This document shows positions 8,319 through 16,622 of a DNA stretch of 28,216 nt, one piece after another. Position 1 is the first letter of the stretch; each line of letters opens with the position of its first letter. Source of the DNA: JBEKSX01 sp049516635 (GTDB lineage: Bacteria; Bacteroidota; Ignavibacteria; Tepidaquicellales; OLB5); NCBI GenBank assembly GCA_049516635.1, contig JBEKSX010000032.1:1-28216 (forward strand), given 5' to 3'. The translations under genes and the position numbers were made by a program. The notes beneath the pieces are model-generated. The model was given only the letters and a program-made list of their open reading frames with translations. It was not told where the DNA came from and did not search any database.

Positions 8319-8909
8319 TTACTTCTTATCGAACATTTCCCGTTCTGCTATTTCGCACAAAATATGCCCAACCGTGATATGTCCCTCTTGAATTCTCTGG
8401 ACATTGGATGATGGAATTATGATATTATGATCGGTATGTGAACTTATTTTACCTCCCCCGCAACCGAGCAGACCGATAGTGATTACTTTCTTCTTCTTAG
8501 CAGATTCTATTGCTTTTATAATATTAGACGAGTTTCCGCTTGTTGAAATTCCTATAAGCACATCGCCTTCTTTTCCCAGACCTTCTACACTCCTTGCAAA
8601 CACATTCTCGAATCCTATATCATTTCCCCCAGCAGTTAAATTCGATGAGTCTGTTGTCAGTGCGATCGCAGGCATCGCGGGACGTTCCATATCATGAGAA
8701 AGACGAACCACAAATTCTGTTGCTATATGCTGGCAATCTGCAGCACTGCCCCCGTTACCGCACAGCATCAACTTATTCCCGACGCGGAAAGCTTTAATAA
8801 TTATATCTGCCGCACGTAATATATCATCCCTGCATTTATCAAAAATATCCAGCTTTACAGCTGCGCTTTCTCTGAGTGAGTTTTCGATGAATTTATTTTT
8901 ATCAAACAA
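8319..8909 (-). CDS. gmhA: Sedoheptulose-7-phosphate isomerase (phosphoheptose isomerase)
   Basis: This 196-residue SIS-domain enzyme makes D-glycero-D-manno-heptose 7-phosphate, the first step to ADP-heptose for the LPS inner core. Visible family blocks are CGNGGSAADCQHIATEFV (residues 50-67, with H61 and E65), ALTTDSSNLTAGGNDIGFEN, the phosphosugar-binding ISTSGNSSNI (121-130), and RIQEGHITVGHILCE (172-186). The GmhA-specific QEGH and ATE motifs separate it from DiaA and other SIS proteins. It starts with TTG, 18 bp after waaA, and is the last gene of the rplM-to-gmhA run. The other ADP-heptose genes (hldE, gmhB, hldD) are not in this window. Confidence 0.92.
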   Translation of the reverse strand: MFDKNKFIENSLRESAAVKLDIFDKCRDDILRAADIIIKAFRVGNKLMLCGNGGSAADCQHIATEFVVRLSHDMERPAMPAIALTTDSSNLTAGGNDIGFENVFARSVEGLGKEGDVLIGISTSGNSSNIIKAIESAKKKKVITIGLLGCGGGKISSHTDHNIIIPSSNVQRIQEGHITVGHILCEIAEREMFDKK

Positions 8910-8927
8910 AATATACCCTTTCCTTCT

Positions 8928-10238
8928 TCAGGAGATATAGGAATTTACAAGTTCGGCTATTTTAATTGATGTTTCTTTTTTATTATTAAAAATCGAAAAG
9001 GACTTGTGACCGATCTCGTTCCTGATATTCTTTTCTTTTAATAGATTCAAAAGATTAGAATACAACGATTTCACATTGTGAACCGGGATGCCGCCGCCTT
9101 TGTCGACTAAAAGCCGTGCATCGTCACTGAGCTTCCCATTCCCGAAGAGCACCGGGATTCCGTAGCCTGCCGGTTCCAGCACATTATGAAGACCTAAATG
9201 CCATGCTCCTCCGACATAAGCCATATCAGCGTATTTATATAAAGTTATTAGTAGCCCGATGCAGTCAATAAGTATCAAATTCTCATTTTTATAATTATTC
9301 AGTTTCGAATACCTGATCTCTTTCAGGTTCGGATAATTTTCTGCAAGGGTGCTTTCGATATATTCAAGATTGTTCTCATTCGGTTCATGCGGAGCCAAAA
9401 TCGTAAGAAGTGAAATTCCGTTTTTATGCGTGGGCGAATTTAACTTATCAAGAACCGGAAATAAAATATTTTCATCCTGCGTCCAGGAACTCCCGACTAC
9501 AAGCACGTATTTATTCAGGAGTATATTACTGCTGATAAGAGACTGGGTTTGGGCTATTTCCTTCGCTTTCTTCACCCTTTCGAACTTGGTATCGCCGAAC
9601 ATTTCTATCTTAACCGAGGGAGATAGTATTCTCCTGAACTTATTTACATTATATCGGTTGCTGCTTGCAACAACGCTGAAAAAGTTATACACGGTCTTGA
9701 AATAAGATCTTGTAATGAAGAATCCCCATTTAAAAAATTTCCTGTCATAAGTTGCATTTGCAAGGATTCTGAAAACATTTTTTTTGTCAAGAGCGTACAG
9801 GAAATTGAACCAGATATCATACTTAATAAATATCACGGCGGACGGTTGTATTATGTTAATAAACCTTTCCTCCCTGTCCGGTGAATCGAATGGAATATAT
9901 GTCTTGAACATTTTCGATTTCCATTCCGGATCAAGTTTAGAATGGTTATACCCCGAAGGGGAGAAAAAGGAAAGGACGAAGTTATAGCGGCCTGACTTAT
10001 CGAGCTGTTCGATTATCGGTTTTGCCTGTTCGAACTCCCCCAGCGATGAGCAATGGATTATGATGATTTTTTTATCATGGTCAAACGTCTTCAGGTTTTC
10101 TTTGAGCTTATCGAACAGCCCCCTTCTTTCTCTGAACGATGCTCTTACTTTAGCATTGAACAACGATACTATTCTTGTGATCAGCCAGAAAAGCGGAAGG
10201 AATATGAAATTATAGGTTATGAACCAGAAGTTTTTCAT
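8928..10238 (-). CDS. waaA: 3-deoxy-D-manno-octulosonic acid (Kdo) transferase
   Basis: This 436-residue GT-B glycosyltransferase moves Kdo from CMP-Kdo onto lipid A precursor at the inner membrane. A hydrophobic N-terminal anchor (residues 5-25) is followed by FRERRGLFDKL and the HCSSLGEFEQA block, whose E68 corresponds to the catalytic glutamate of the family. The C-terminal half carries YVGGAWHLGLHNVLEPAGYG, the acceptor/CMP-Kdo binding signature of WaaA. It lies 20 bp after frr and 18 bp before gmhA, so inner-core LPS assembly is coupled to the ribosomal cluster. It is probably the only Kdo transferase; the sequence does not reveal how many Kdo units are added. Confidence 0.93.
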   Translation of the reverse strand: MKNFWFITYNFIFLPLFWLITRIVSLFNAKVRASFRERRGLFDKLKENLKTFDHDKKIIIIHCSSLGEFEQAKPIIEQLDKSGRYNFVLSFFSPSGYNHSKLDPEWKSKMFKTYIPFDSPDREERFINIIQPSAVIFIKYDIWFNFLYALDKKNVFRILANATYDRKFFKWGFFITRSYFKTVYNFFSVVASSNRYNVNKFRRILSPSVKIEMFGDTKFERVKKAKEIAQTQSLISSNILLNKYVLVVGSSWTQDENILFPVLDKLNSPTHKNGISLLTILAPHEPNENNLEYIESTLAENYPNLKEIRYSKLNNYKNENLILIDCIGLLITLYKYADMAYVGGAWHLGLHNVLEPAGYGIPVLFGNGKLSDDARLLVDKGGGIPVHNVKSLYSNLLNLLKEKNIRNEIGHKSFSIFNNKKETSIKIAELVNSYIS

Positions 10239-10258
10239 TTTGGTATGGAAAGTTCGGG

Positions 10259-10816
10259 CTAAACTTCCATTATCTCTTTTTCTTTTTGCTGAAAAATATT
10301 GTCTACTTCTTTAATGTGCTTATCGGTCAATTTTTGCACTTCAGTTTCGGAGCGTTTTCTTTCATCTTCAGAAATGTGCTCATCCTTTTCCGCTTTTTTC
10401 AGGTGTTCAATAGCATCTCTTCTCACATTACGAATAGCCACTTTCTGGTCCTCGGCTTTGGTCTTTATCAGCTTTACGAGCTCTTTTCTTCTTTCTTCAT
10501 TTAGTGTAGGTATAGGAATACGGACGAGCTGCCCGTCCGTAATCGGATTGAGACCCAAATTCGAATTCAGAATGGCTTTTTCGACAGCCTGTATTGCCGA
10601 TTTATCCCAAACCTGGACAGTAACAGTGTGTATATCAGGTGTGCTTAACGTTCCGACCTGGCCTATCGGGGTCGGGTTGCCGTAATAATCAACTTTAATT
10701 CCCTCCAGGAGCGAGGTTGTAGCTTTTCCCGTTCTTATTCTGCTTAATTCATGCCTTACAACTTCAACGGCTTTCGCCATCCTTACATCTGCATTTTTGA
10801 TTGTTTCCTTGAACAT
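10259..10816 (-). CDS. frr: Ribosome recycling factor
   Basis: The 185-residue protein has the expected RRF length and blocks: VVRHELSRIRTGKATTSLLEGIKVDYYG, the domain II region around IHTVTVQVWDKSAIQAVEKAI, and the C-terminal helical bundle NVRRDAIEHLKKAEKDEHISEDE. With EF-G it splits post-termination ribosomes. It follows pyrH after 15 bp, the usual tsf-pyrH-frr order. Confidence 0.97.
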   Translation of the reverse strand: MFKETIKNADVRMAKAVEVVRHELSRIRTGKATTSLLEGIKVDYYGNPTPIGQVGTLSTPDIHTVTVQVWDKSAIQAVEKAILNSNLGLNPITDGQLVRIPIPTLNEERRKELVKLIKTKAEDQKVAIRNVRRDAIEHLKKAEKDEHISEDERKRSETEVQKLTDKHIKEVDNIFQQKEKEIMEV

Positions 10817-10831
10817 GGTAGTGAAAATGAA

Positions 10832-11560
10832 TTATGAAACTAAGGTTCCTATTTTTTGCCCGAGAATTACTTTTTTTAAATTATCCTTCTTGTTCATGTT
10901 GAATACGATTATCGGAATATTGTTTTCCTGGCAAAGAGTGAATGCGGTCATATCCATTATCCTGAGCTTATCTTTTACAACATCAGTATACGAGATCTCG
11001 CTGTACAGCTTTGCGTAGGGATGCTGTTCGGGGTCCTGGTCATATACTCCGTTTACCCTGGTACCTTTCAGGATCACATCGGCATTTATTTCAAGAGCAC
11101 GGAGCGCTCCGGCAGTATCGGTGGTAAAATACGGGTTACCTGTACCGGCACCGAATATCAAGATGCGTTTTTTCTCTAGGTGCCTGATAGCACGTCTTCT
11201 GATGAACGGTTCCGCAACCTTATCCATATCTATCGCAGAAATAAGCCTTGTATACAGCCCCAACTTTTCGAGTCCGTTCTGCAAAGCAAGCGCATTGATA
11301 ATGGTAGAAAGCATTCCCATATAGTCTCCGGTCACAGAATCTATTCCCTGTGCTTTTGCGGAAAGTCCCCTGTAAATGTTTCCGCCTCCTATTACAACAC
11401 CCACTTCCACGCCAAGTTCGTGCACTTTCTTAATCTCTCCGCAGATATACTGCAGTACATCTGCATCTATACCGAAAGAGTTCTTTCCGCTAAGCGATTC
11501 ACCGCTTAATTTCAGAAGAACCCTCTTGTATTTTAGCTCAGTTGATTTTATTTTAGCCAA
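10832..11560 (-). CDS. pyrH: UMP kinase
   Basis: This 242-residue amino-acid-kinase-fold enzyme phosphorylates UMP to UDP. Family blocks include LLKLSGESLSG (residues 15-25), VVIGGGNIYRG, the UMP-binding DYMGMLSTIINALAL, GTGNPYFTTDTAGALRALEI and RIMDMTAFTLC. It starts with TTG, only 4 bp after the tsf stop, and no later in-frame Met precedes the conserved core, so the TTG start is needed. Confidence 0.96.
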   Translation of the reverse strand: MAKIKSTELKYKRVLLKLSGESLSGKNSFGIDADVLQYICGEIKKVHELGVEVGVVIGGGNIYRGLSAKAQGIDSVTGDYMGMLSTIINALALQNGLEKLGLYTRLISAIDMDKVAEPFIRRRAIRHLEKKRILIFGAGTGNPYFTTDTAGALRALEINADVILKGTRVNGVYDQDPEQHPYAKLYSEISYTDVVKDKLRIMDMTAFTLCQENNIPIIVFNMNKKDNLKKVILGQKIGTLVS

Positions 11561-11564
11561 TTTA

Positions 11565-12422
11565 TTATAATGTTTCTCCGAGTTGATACCTTACCATTCT
11601 TTTCACTTTGTATTCAACACCGGTTTTTTTGTTGACAGAATTAATTATATCGTTGACCGATTTTCCCGCTTCTTTGATAAATTCCTGGTCTACGAGTGTA
11701 TTTTCCTGGAAATACTTTTCAACCTTGTTCGCTACTATCTTCTCGATTATCTTTTCTGGTTTCTTCTCATTTCGTGCCTGCTCGGTGTAGATCTCTTTTT
11801 CTTTTTCGATTACTTCTTGGGCTATCTCGGTCCTGTCTATTGCTATAGGTTTCATAGCCACTACCTGCATTGCAAGCTCATTACCCAAAATTTTGCCATC
11901 ATCGGTGATCTTCCCCTGAAGTTCGATTATTGATGCAATCTTGTTTCCAACGTGGTTATATTCGCAGAAAAATCCATCCTGTGAAGTAAAATATGCACAT
12001 CGCCTAATCTCGCACTTTTCCCCTACTTTCTCCAGCAGTTCATCGAATGCCTGTTCTATAGTTAAGCCGTTAATCGTTTGCTTCAAGACATCCGGTAATG
12101 TATTCTTTTTTGCCATGAATACAGCTTCGACCACAGAGCCGGTAAATTTCTGGAATTCTGAACTGCGTGAAACGAAATCCGTTTCGGAATTTACTTCAAC
12201 AATAACCGCTTCGTTCCGGTCTGTGTTGGTTTTAGCTATAATTAATCCTTCTTTAGCGATCCTGTCAATTCTTTTCTGGGAAGCAGCAGCACCCTTTTTT
12301 CTCAGTATCTCTATTGCTTTTTCAAAGTCTCCGTTCGATTCAGTCAAAGCTTTCTGGCAATCCAGTATTCCTGCACCGGTTTTTTCTCTCAAAGCTTTCA
12401 CTTGTTCTATTGAAATATCCAA
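11565..12422 (-). CDS. tsf: Elongation factor Ts
   Basis: The protein has 285 residues and exchanges nucleotide on EF-Tu. The N-terminal UBA-like helix bundle reads VKALREKTGAGILDCQKAL (residues 9-27). The core contains EVNSETDFVSRS, the TDFV motif that contacts EF-Tu. The C-terminus ends with the usual VEYKVKRMVRYQLGE-like segment. The start is TTG, preceded by AAAGGAG about 7 bases upstream; that ribosome-binding site supports the unusual codon. It follows rpsB by 38 bp. Confidence 0.96.
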   Translation of the reverse strand: MDISIEQVKALREKTGAGILDCQKALTESNGDFEKAIEILRKKGAAASQKRIDRIAKEGLIIAKTNTDRNEAVIVEVNSETDFVSRSSEFQKFTGSVVEAVFMAKKNTLPDVLKQTINGLTIEQAFDELLEKVGEKCEIRRCAYFTSQDGFFCEYNHVGNKIASIIELQGKITDDGKILGNELAMQVVAMKPIAIDRTEIAQEVIEKEKEIYTEQARNEKKPEKIIEKIVANKVEKYFQENTLVDQEFIKEAGKSVNDIINSVNKKTGVEYKVKRMVRYQLGETL

Positions 12423-12460
12423 AATATTCTCCTTTACTTGTTTTTCCTTAGTTAAAAATA

Positions 12461-13273
12461 TTAAACCTGACTTGATGCTTCTGCCGGTTGTTCGGGCTTA
12501 TCAGGCGGAATTTCTTCAGCAGGCGGAACTTCCTGCCTGGGCGGTGTTTTCGGCAGCTCTTCGATCTCCTTATTTATTCGTCTCATTTCTACGTTCTGCC
12601 TGCTCTCAATAATAGAATCAGCAATAAATCTCGTGATAAGTTCTATCGATTTCACTGCATCGTCATTTGCAGGTATCGGATAATCTATCAGCTCGGGATC
12701 GCAATTCGTATCGACTATCGCGTAAATAGGTATATTCAGCTTTCTTGCTTCATCCACCGCAATATGTTCTTTCTTTACATCGATTATATAAATTGCCCCG
12801 GGAAGTTTGTTCATTGATGCAATTCCTCCTAGAATTTTTTCCAGCTTATCCTTTTCTCTTGTCAGGGTAAGGCGTTCTTTTTTCTGCAGATTATCGAATG
12901 TGCCGTCAGTTTCCATTTTGATTATCGAGTTCAGCCGTTTTATGCTTTTACGGATAGTCGAATAATTGGTCAGCATACCTCCAAGCCATCTTTCCGTAAC
13001 AAAGTTCATACCACAGCGGTTAGCTTCGTTCTTTACAACCTCCTTTGCCTGTTTTTTCGTACCTACAAACAAAATGCTTTTGCCTTCAGCAATAAGATTA
13101 GACACGGAGTTTCCGGCTTCATAGAGAAGTTCATGGGTTTTTTTCAGATCGAGAATGTGGATCCCGTTTCTTTCCATGAAAATGTATCTTTTCATTTTTG
13201 GATTCCATCGGCGGGTCAAATGTCCGAAATGTGCACCTGATAGCAACAGGTCTTCTATGCTTACCTGAATCAT
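12461..13273 (-). CDS. rpsB: 30S ribosomal protein S2
   Basis: The 270-residue S2 contains GAHFGHLTRRWNPKMKRYIF, LFVGTKKQAKEVV, RWLGGMLTNYSTI, and the C-terminal PIYAIVDTNCDPELIDYPIPAND signature. The last 30 residues are a Pro/Glu-rich tail (ELPKTPPRQEVPPAEEIPPD...), an extension beyond the compact E. coli protein. A good ribosome-binding site (AAAGGAG) lies just upstream of the ATG. The 123-bp gap before it contains a stem-loop that could act as a leader. Confidence 0.97.
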   Translation of the reverse strand: MIQVSIEDLLLSGAHFGHLTRRWNPKMKRYIFMERNGIHILDLKKTHELLYEAGNSVSNLIAEGKSILFVGTKKQAKEVVKNEANRCGMNFVTERWLGGMLTNYSTIRKSIKRLNSIIKMETDGTFDNLQKKERLTLTREKDKLEKILGGIASMNKLPGAIYIIDVKKEHIAVDEARKLNIPIYAIVDTNCDPELIDYPIPANDDAVKSIELITRFIADSIIESRQNVEMRRINKEIEELPKTPPRQEVPPAEEIPPDKPEQPAEASSQV

Positions 13274-13326
13274 TATTTACTCCTTTTGTTTTTTTCCTTA
13301 ATTAGGGAACTACTACTTTCATCATC

Positions 13327-13371
13327 TTTTACCCAACATGGCACAGGATATGCCACACGGGTCGGGTAAAA
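13327..13371 (-). promoter_or_regulatory. Stem-loop in the rpsI-rpsB gap, candidate S2 leader
   Basis: TTTTACCC (minus strand 13371-13364) pairs with GGGTAAAA (13334-13327). Inside, TGGCA (13355-13351) pairs with TGCCA (13343-13339). The structure ends about 53 bp before the rpsB ATG, and no T-run follows, so it is not an ordinary terminator. Ribosomal operons often carry autoregulatory leaders here, but a specific S2 site is an inference. Confidence 0.45.
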
Positions 13372-13396
13372 TCAGAAAGTATGTTTATTAAAAATT

Positions 13397-13789
13397 TTAT
13401 CTCTTTGAGAACTGGAAGCGTTTTCTCGCTTTTGGCTGACCTGGTTTTTTCCTTTCAACCATCCTTGAGTCTCTGGTCAGAAGTCCTTCTTTTTTTAAAT
13501 TAGGTCTGAGGCTTGCATCATATTTCAAAATAGCCCTGGCAATACCTAATTTTATTGCACCGATCTGTCCTGATATGCCTCCCCCATCGACATTTATATT
13601 GATGTCGAATTTTCCTTCAAGGTCAACAGCTTTTAGCGGTTCATGCAGTTGATTAACCAAAGATTCCCTTTTAAAATACTCATCAGCTTTCACTTTATTG
13701 ACTGTGATATTGCCCGTGCCTTCAATCAGGTACACGCGTGCGGTCGATGTTTTTCTTCTTCCTATAGCTAATTGAAAATTTGTTGCCAT
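13397..13789 (-). CDS. rpsI: 30S ribosomal protein S9
   Basis: The 130-residue S9 shows AIGRRKTSTARVYLIEGTGNITVN near the start, VDGGGISGQIGAIKLGIARAIL in the middle, and the basic tail KKPGQPKARKRFQFSKR, whose final KR reaches the P site of the 30S subunit. It follows rplM by 7 bp, the conserved L13-S9 pair. Confidence 0.98.
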   Translation of the reverse strand: MATNFQLAIGRRKTSTARVYLIEGTGNITVNKVKADEYFKRESLVNQLHEPLKAVDLEGKFDININVDGGGISGQIGAIKLGIARAILKYDASLRPNLKKEGLLTRDSRMVERKKPGQPKARKRFQFSKR

Positions 13790-13796
13790 CTAAAGT

Positions 13797-14252
13797 TTAT
13801 ATATTAATTAATTTCGGATTCTGTGAAGCGTGCGGATGAGTATCCCCCGCATACACTTTTAACTTATTTATCATTTTATTTCCAAGTTTCGTTTTAGGCA
13901 GCATTCCCCGTACAGCGAACCTGATGACCTTTTCGGGATGTTTGGAGATCATTTCCTTGAATGATGTTTCCTTTTGTCCGCCCGGGTACGTGGAATGACG
14001 CAAATAGGTCTTTAAATTCTCCCGTTTTCCGGTCATTCTCACTTTCTCCGCATTAATTACAACTACAAAATCGCCTGTATCAGCATTGGGAGTGAATTTT
14101 GGGCTATTTTTGCCTCTTATCATTTTAGCGATTTCAGACGCCATCCTGCCCAGAATTTTGCCATTAGCATCAATAATGTACCAATTAGCTCTAACATCCG
14201 CAGTATGCATAAAATGTGTGGTCTTGTGTGTTTTCTCTATAGCTTTCTTCAT
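13797..14252 (-). CDS. rplM: 50S ribosomal protein L13
   Basis: The 151-residue L13 contains WYIIDANGKILGRMASEIAK, GDFVVVINAEKVRMTGKR, YLRHSTYPGG and VRGMLPKTKLG, all family blocks. It is the first gene of the rplM-rpsI-rpsB-tsf-pyrH-frr-waaA-gmhA run and has a strong promoter match just upstream. Confidence 0.98.
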   Translation of the reverse strand: MKKAIEKTHKTTHFMHTADVRANWYIIDANGKILGRMASEIAKMIRGKNSPKFTPNADTGDFVVVINAEKVRMTGKRENLKTYLRHSTYPGGQKETSFKEMISKHPEKVIRFAVRGMLPKTKLGNKMINKLKVYAGDTHPHASQNPKLINI

Positions 14253-14271
14253 AAATAATACTAAAAGATTA

Positions 14272-14303
14272 CAAATTTACCAATTTATGGCTTCAAAGTC
14301 AAT
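14272..14303 (-). promoter_or_regulatory. Promoter of the rplM ribosomal cluster
   Basis: On the minus strand ATTG (14303-14300), a 20-bp spacer and TAAATTTG (14279-14272) give a full match to the Bacteroidota -33/-7 pattern. Transcription would start near 14265, about a dozen bases before the rplM ATG. Confidence 0.65.
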
Positions 14304-14422
14304 GAAAAGAAAAAGCATAAAAAGTATATTTTAAACTATGTTTATAAATTAAACAGTATGGAAAGTGAATTTGATAATTAATTCTGTATGAGATGTTGTT
14401 GTTGGCTTAACTGTGCAGAATA

Positions 14423-14884
14423 TTATTTAGCGTAATAATCTTTTAACATAACCGACACCCATTCGGGCTGTACAACCTCACCTGACGGCAGAAATTCTCT
14501 GAACACGGGTTTTATATCCAGAACAGGTGTTCCGTCAATTGCATCCAACCCCTCTACAAATAAAGTCCTTCCTTCTTTTTTTACAAGTTTTACCATGGTT
14601 AAACCTAACAGATTGGGCCTATCCTTTTTACGCATTGCAAATATACCGACTTTGGGATAATCGGGATTATTCCTCGGATGAACGGAACCGGGCATAATCT
14701 CATTTTTATCAACTTTATCAAAATAATAAATAATTTCGAGGTGTGAAAAACCTTCTATCCCTTCAAGACATTCTTCGGGGTATTTGTTAAGAATGATAAT
14801 TTTTGATTTCACACTGCCCCAGAAATCATCCTTAACTTCTTTACGTTCATTCTTTACAAATCCAATTGGTTCTAACGTTATCAT
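14423..14884 (-). CDS. trmO: TrmO-like tRNA (N6-threonylcarbamoyladenosine-37 N6) methyltransferase, TsaA/UPF0066 family
   Basis: The protein has 153 residues. The family pattern runs through it: EPIGFVKNER at the start, GFSHLEIIYYFDKV, GIFAMRKKDRPNLLGLTMVKLV, and GLDAIDGTPVLDIKPV near the end. E. coli TrmO uses SAM to methylate t6A37 of some tRNAs. Short homologues like this lack its C-terminal extension, and their substrates are less certain. The start overlaps the end of a degraded DUF1572 frame (ends at 14847). Confidence 0.8.
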   Translation of the reverse strand: MITLEPIGFVKNERKEVKDDFWGSVKSKIIILNKYPEECLEGIEGFSHLEIIYYFDKVDKNEIMPGSVHPRNNPDYPKVGIFAMRKKDRPNLLGLTMVKLVKKEGRTLFVEGLDAIDGTPVLDIKPVFREFLPSGEVVQPEWVSVMLKDYYAK

Positions 14885-15079
14885 TTACATCTTTTTTTGA
14901 TTTGTTGAAATCTCCGGATTTCCCTTTTGGGATTGAAAGAGTTTTCCAATTATCGGACTTTATCAATTTGGCAAGAAATACTATTTGTCCCGTATGATAA
15001 GCATAATGTGAAAGCTGTCTGTGCTGTTAATTATGCTTTTAAGATATATCTCACCCGTTGAATAAATATTTGGACCCAT
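14847..15079 (-). pseudogene. Frameshifted, N-terminally truncated DUF1572 (DinB-like) gene
   Basis: Two adjoining minus-strand frames each read as part of one family. The first gives STGEIYLKSIINSTD and then goes out of frame. The second gives RQLSHYAYHTGQIVFLAK, then SDNWKTLSIPKGKS, the characteristic C-terminal end of DUF1572 proteins, with its conserved second-half histidines (HYAYH). The switch lies near 15012-15025. The N-terminal half of about 90 residues is missing, because the next gene ends at 15126 and two in-frame stops lie just upstream. A sequencing error could explain the frameshift but not the missing N-terminus, so this looks like a decaying gene. Intact members fold as a four-helix DinB-like bundle. 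Confidence 0.7.
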
Positions 15080-15125
15080 AATAAGGTTCTACTATATGAA
15101 TGAATAATATATAATTGTACCGAAG

Positions 15126-15629
15126 TTATTGATAATATGGATGGTCTTTAATGATGTATTTTATTTCTCTCGATTTAACAAGAGATTGCATCTTGGAAAG
15201 GTCATAGTCATCCACATTCTGAAATGCAAGTCCTATGATGCTGCCCAGAATAGCACAGGGAATAGTTAAAAAGAGTGAAACTCCGATCGAGGGGTCTTTT
15301 ATTAAAAGCCATTTCTTTTTCGCGCCGAATGCATCGTAATAAACCAATCCGCCCAAAAAGCCTGTAACGAAACCTGCAATGGCACCTGTCAGCATATACG
15401 TGCCTTTATCAAATTTTATACGAGCGATCTTTTCAATGTTGATGATCTTGAACTTCCCCGTATCAGCAACCAGAAGAAGGTCTTCATGCAGACCAATCAT
15501 CCTGGTCTTATCAATTCCTTTGCCATCCTTATAAGTGATGCTGCACAACGTTGTCTGTGCATAAAGTCCGTTCCTCAGGAGTACCAGCAATAATAAGTAA
15601 AAAAGGATATTCCTATAAGTATACAACAT
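15126..15629 (-). CDS. Exported/membrane protein of unknown function
   Basis: The protein has 167 residues and is not recognised. A signal peptide (residues 1-25, ending GLYAQ) is followed by a short beta-rich segment (ITYKDGKGIDKTRMIGLHEDLLLVADTGKFKII). After it come two glycine-rich hydrophobic stretches (about 79-98, GAIAGFVTGFLGGLVYY; and about 116-136). The glycine-zipper-like segments resemble those of small envelope proteins anchored by GxxxG helices. It lies between the DUF1572 remnant and the RRM gene on the same strand. Confidence 0.7.
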   Translation of the reverse strand: MLYTYRNILFYLLLLVLLRNGLYAQTTLCSITYKDGKGIDKTRMIGLHEDLLLVADTGKFKIINIEKIARIKFDKGTYMLTGAIAGFVTGFLGGLVYYDAFGAKKKWLLIKDPSIGVSLFLTIPCAILGSIIGLAFQNVDDYDLSKMQSLVKSREIKYIIKDHPYYQ

Positions 15630-15709
15630 TTATTAATTTTGTTACCATAATATAATAACAAAATTATAAATCAAACAGTAATATAAATTAGGTAGTTTTC
15701 TTTTCCCGA

Positions 15710-16003
15710 TTATTGATGCCTGCGGGAATTTCCTCCCCCGCGGGAGTCTCTTCTGTTCTCGGTTCTCGGTCTTGCTTCTGCTACGTTCAAGGCTCTTCCA
15801 TTGATCCTCTGCCCGTCAAGATTCTTGATAGCGTTATCGGCTTCTTCTTTATTCGGCATTTCAACGAAGCCGAATCCTTTAGACATACCCGTAAATTTAT
15901 CTTTAATGATATTTACGGATGTGACCTCGCCGTACTCTTCAAACGCTGTCTTTATCTCGGTCTCTGACGATTCTCTGGAAATGTTTCCAACATAGATATT
16001 CAT
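15710..16003 (-). CDS. RRM-domain RNA-binding protein
   Basis: The 97-residue protein is essentially one RNA recognition motif (residues 1-78) with RNP2 (IYVGNI) at the start and RNP1 (KGFGFVEM) at about residues 42-49. A short basic, glycine-rich tail follows (RRDSRGGGNSRRHQ). Such proteins occur in cyanobacteria and Bacteroidota and are often cold-induced RNA chaperones. Here the aromatic RNA-stacking positions (Y in RNP2, F and F in RNP1) are all present. A ribosome-binding site (GGACAGGAG) lies before the ATG, and the leader contains a GC-rich hairpin. Confidence 0.92.
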   Translation of the reverse strand: MNIYVGNISRESSETEIKTAFEEYGEVTSVNIIKDKFTGMSKGFGFVEMPNKEEADNAIKNLDGQRINGRALNVAEARPRTENRRDSRGGGNSRRHQ

Positions 16004-16047
16004 TGATGGTTCTCCTGTCCTGTATAAAACGGACTGATTAAGTTAAA

Positions 16048-16066
16048 TTACCGGGATATCCGGTAA
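16048..16066 (-). promoter_or_regulatory. Hairpin in the leader of the RRM gene
   Basis: TTACCGG (16066-16060 on the minus strand) pairs with CCGGTAA (16054-16048) around a 5-base loop. It lies 45-63 bp before the ATG in otherwise AT-rich DNA. It could be a structured leader for cold or self-regulation; that role is an inference. Confidence 0.45.
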
Positions 16067-16619
16067 ACTCTATAATATTAAAATGTTATTGATTTAAATC
16101 TAAATGATATTGCCAATAAAATTAAATTTTGCGTCGGGCTCTGAAGGGTAAATAGGTGAAATGAAATAAAGAAAATGATTAAGTGGTCTAAAAACTAGCA
16201 CGAAGATTAAAAAAGTAGAATTTGCGTCCAATTAATTGCCCAAAATTTTTCAAGAGCCAAAAGCATATTATTGCTTTTAACGTTTGTAACATAATCAAAT
16301 ATTTATTAAAACACAACTAAATTAATAGTTTGCGGATAGTTATGCTTACATGCTAAATATTTAAATAAGCCTGTATTAAATGTCAATAAATCGACATTAT
16401 ATGATTTAAATTGATCTTACTATTTAAATCCTGACAAAGAACTACAACAAATTATCTGCAAAAAACTAAAATTTGTTTAAAAACTCCTCATTGAAAAGAA
16501 ATAATAAAATAACATACATTTAAGTTCCAACAATATTCTCAATACCGCTTTTCTTATTTATATTCGTAATAGATTCCTCAATTTCAATCCGTCTTCTTAA
16601 GACCATCAATTAGTTCTAA
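16067..16619. other. AT-rich region without recognisable genes
   Basis: I see no ORF with coding character, no tRNA, and no clear repeat. The stretch separates the RRM gene leader from the terminator of the haem-barrel gene. It may hold the RRM promoter, but no good TTG-N20-TAnnTTTG match was found. Confidence 0.5.
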
Positions 16620-16622
16620 GAA

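Noticed and set aside
11941..12612. Plus-strand ORF of 223 codons
   Set aside because: It is antisense to tsf and rpsB, both certain genes, and its Ser/Phe-rich translation is typical of a shadow frame.
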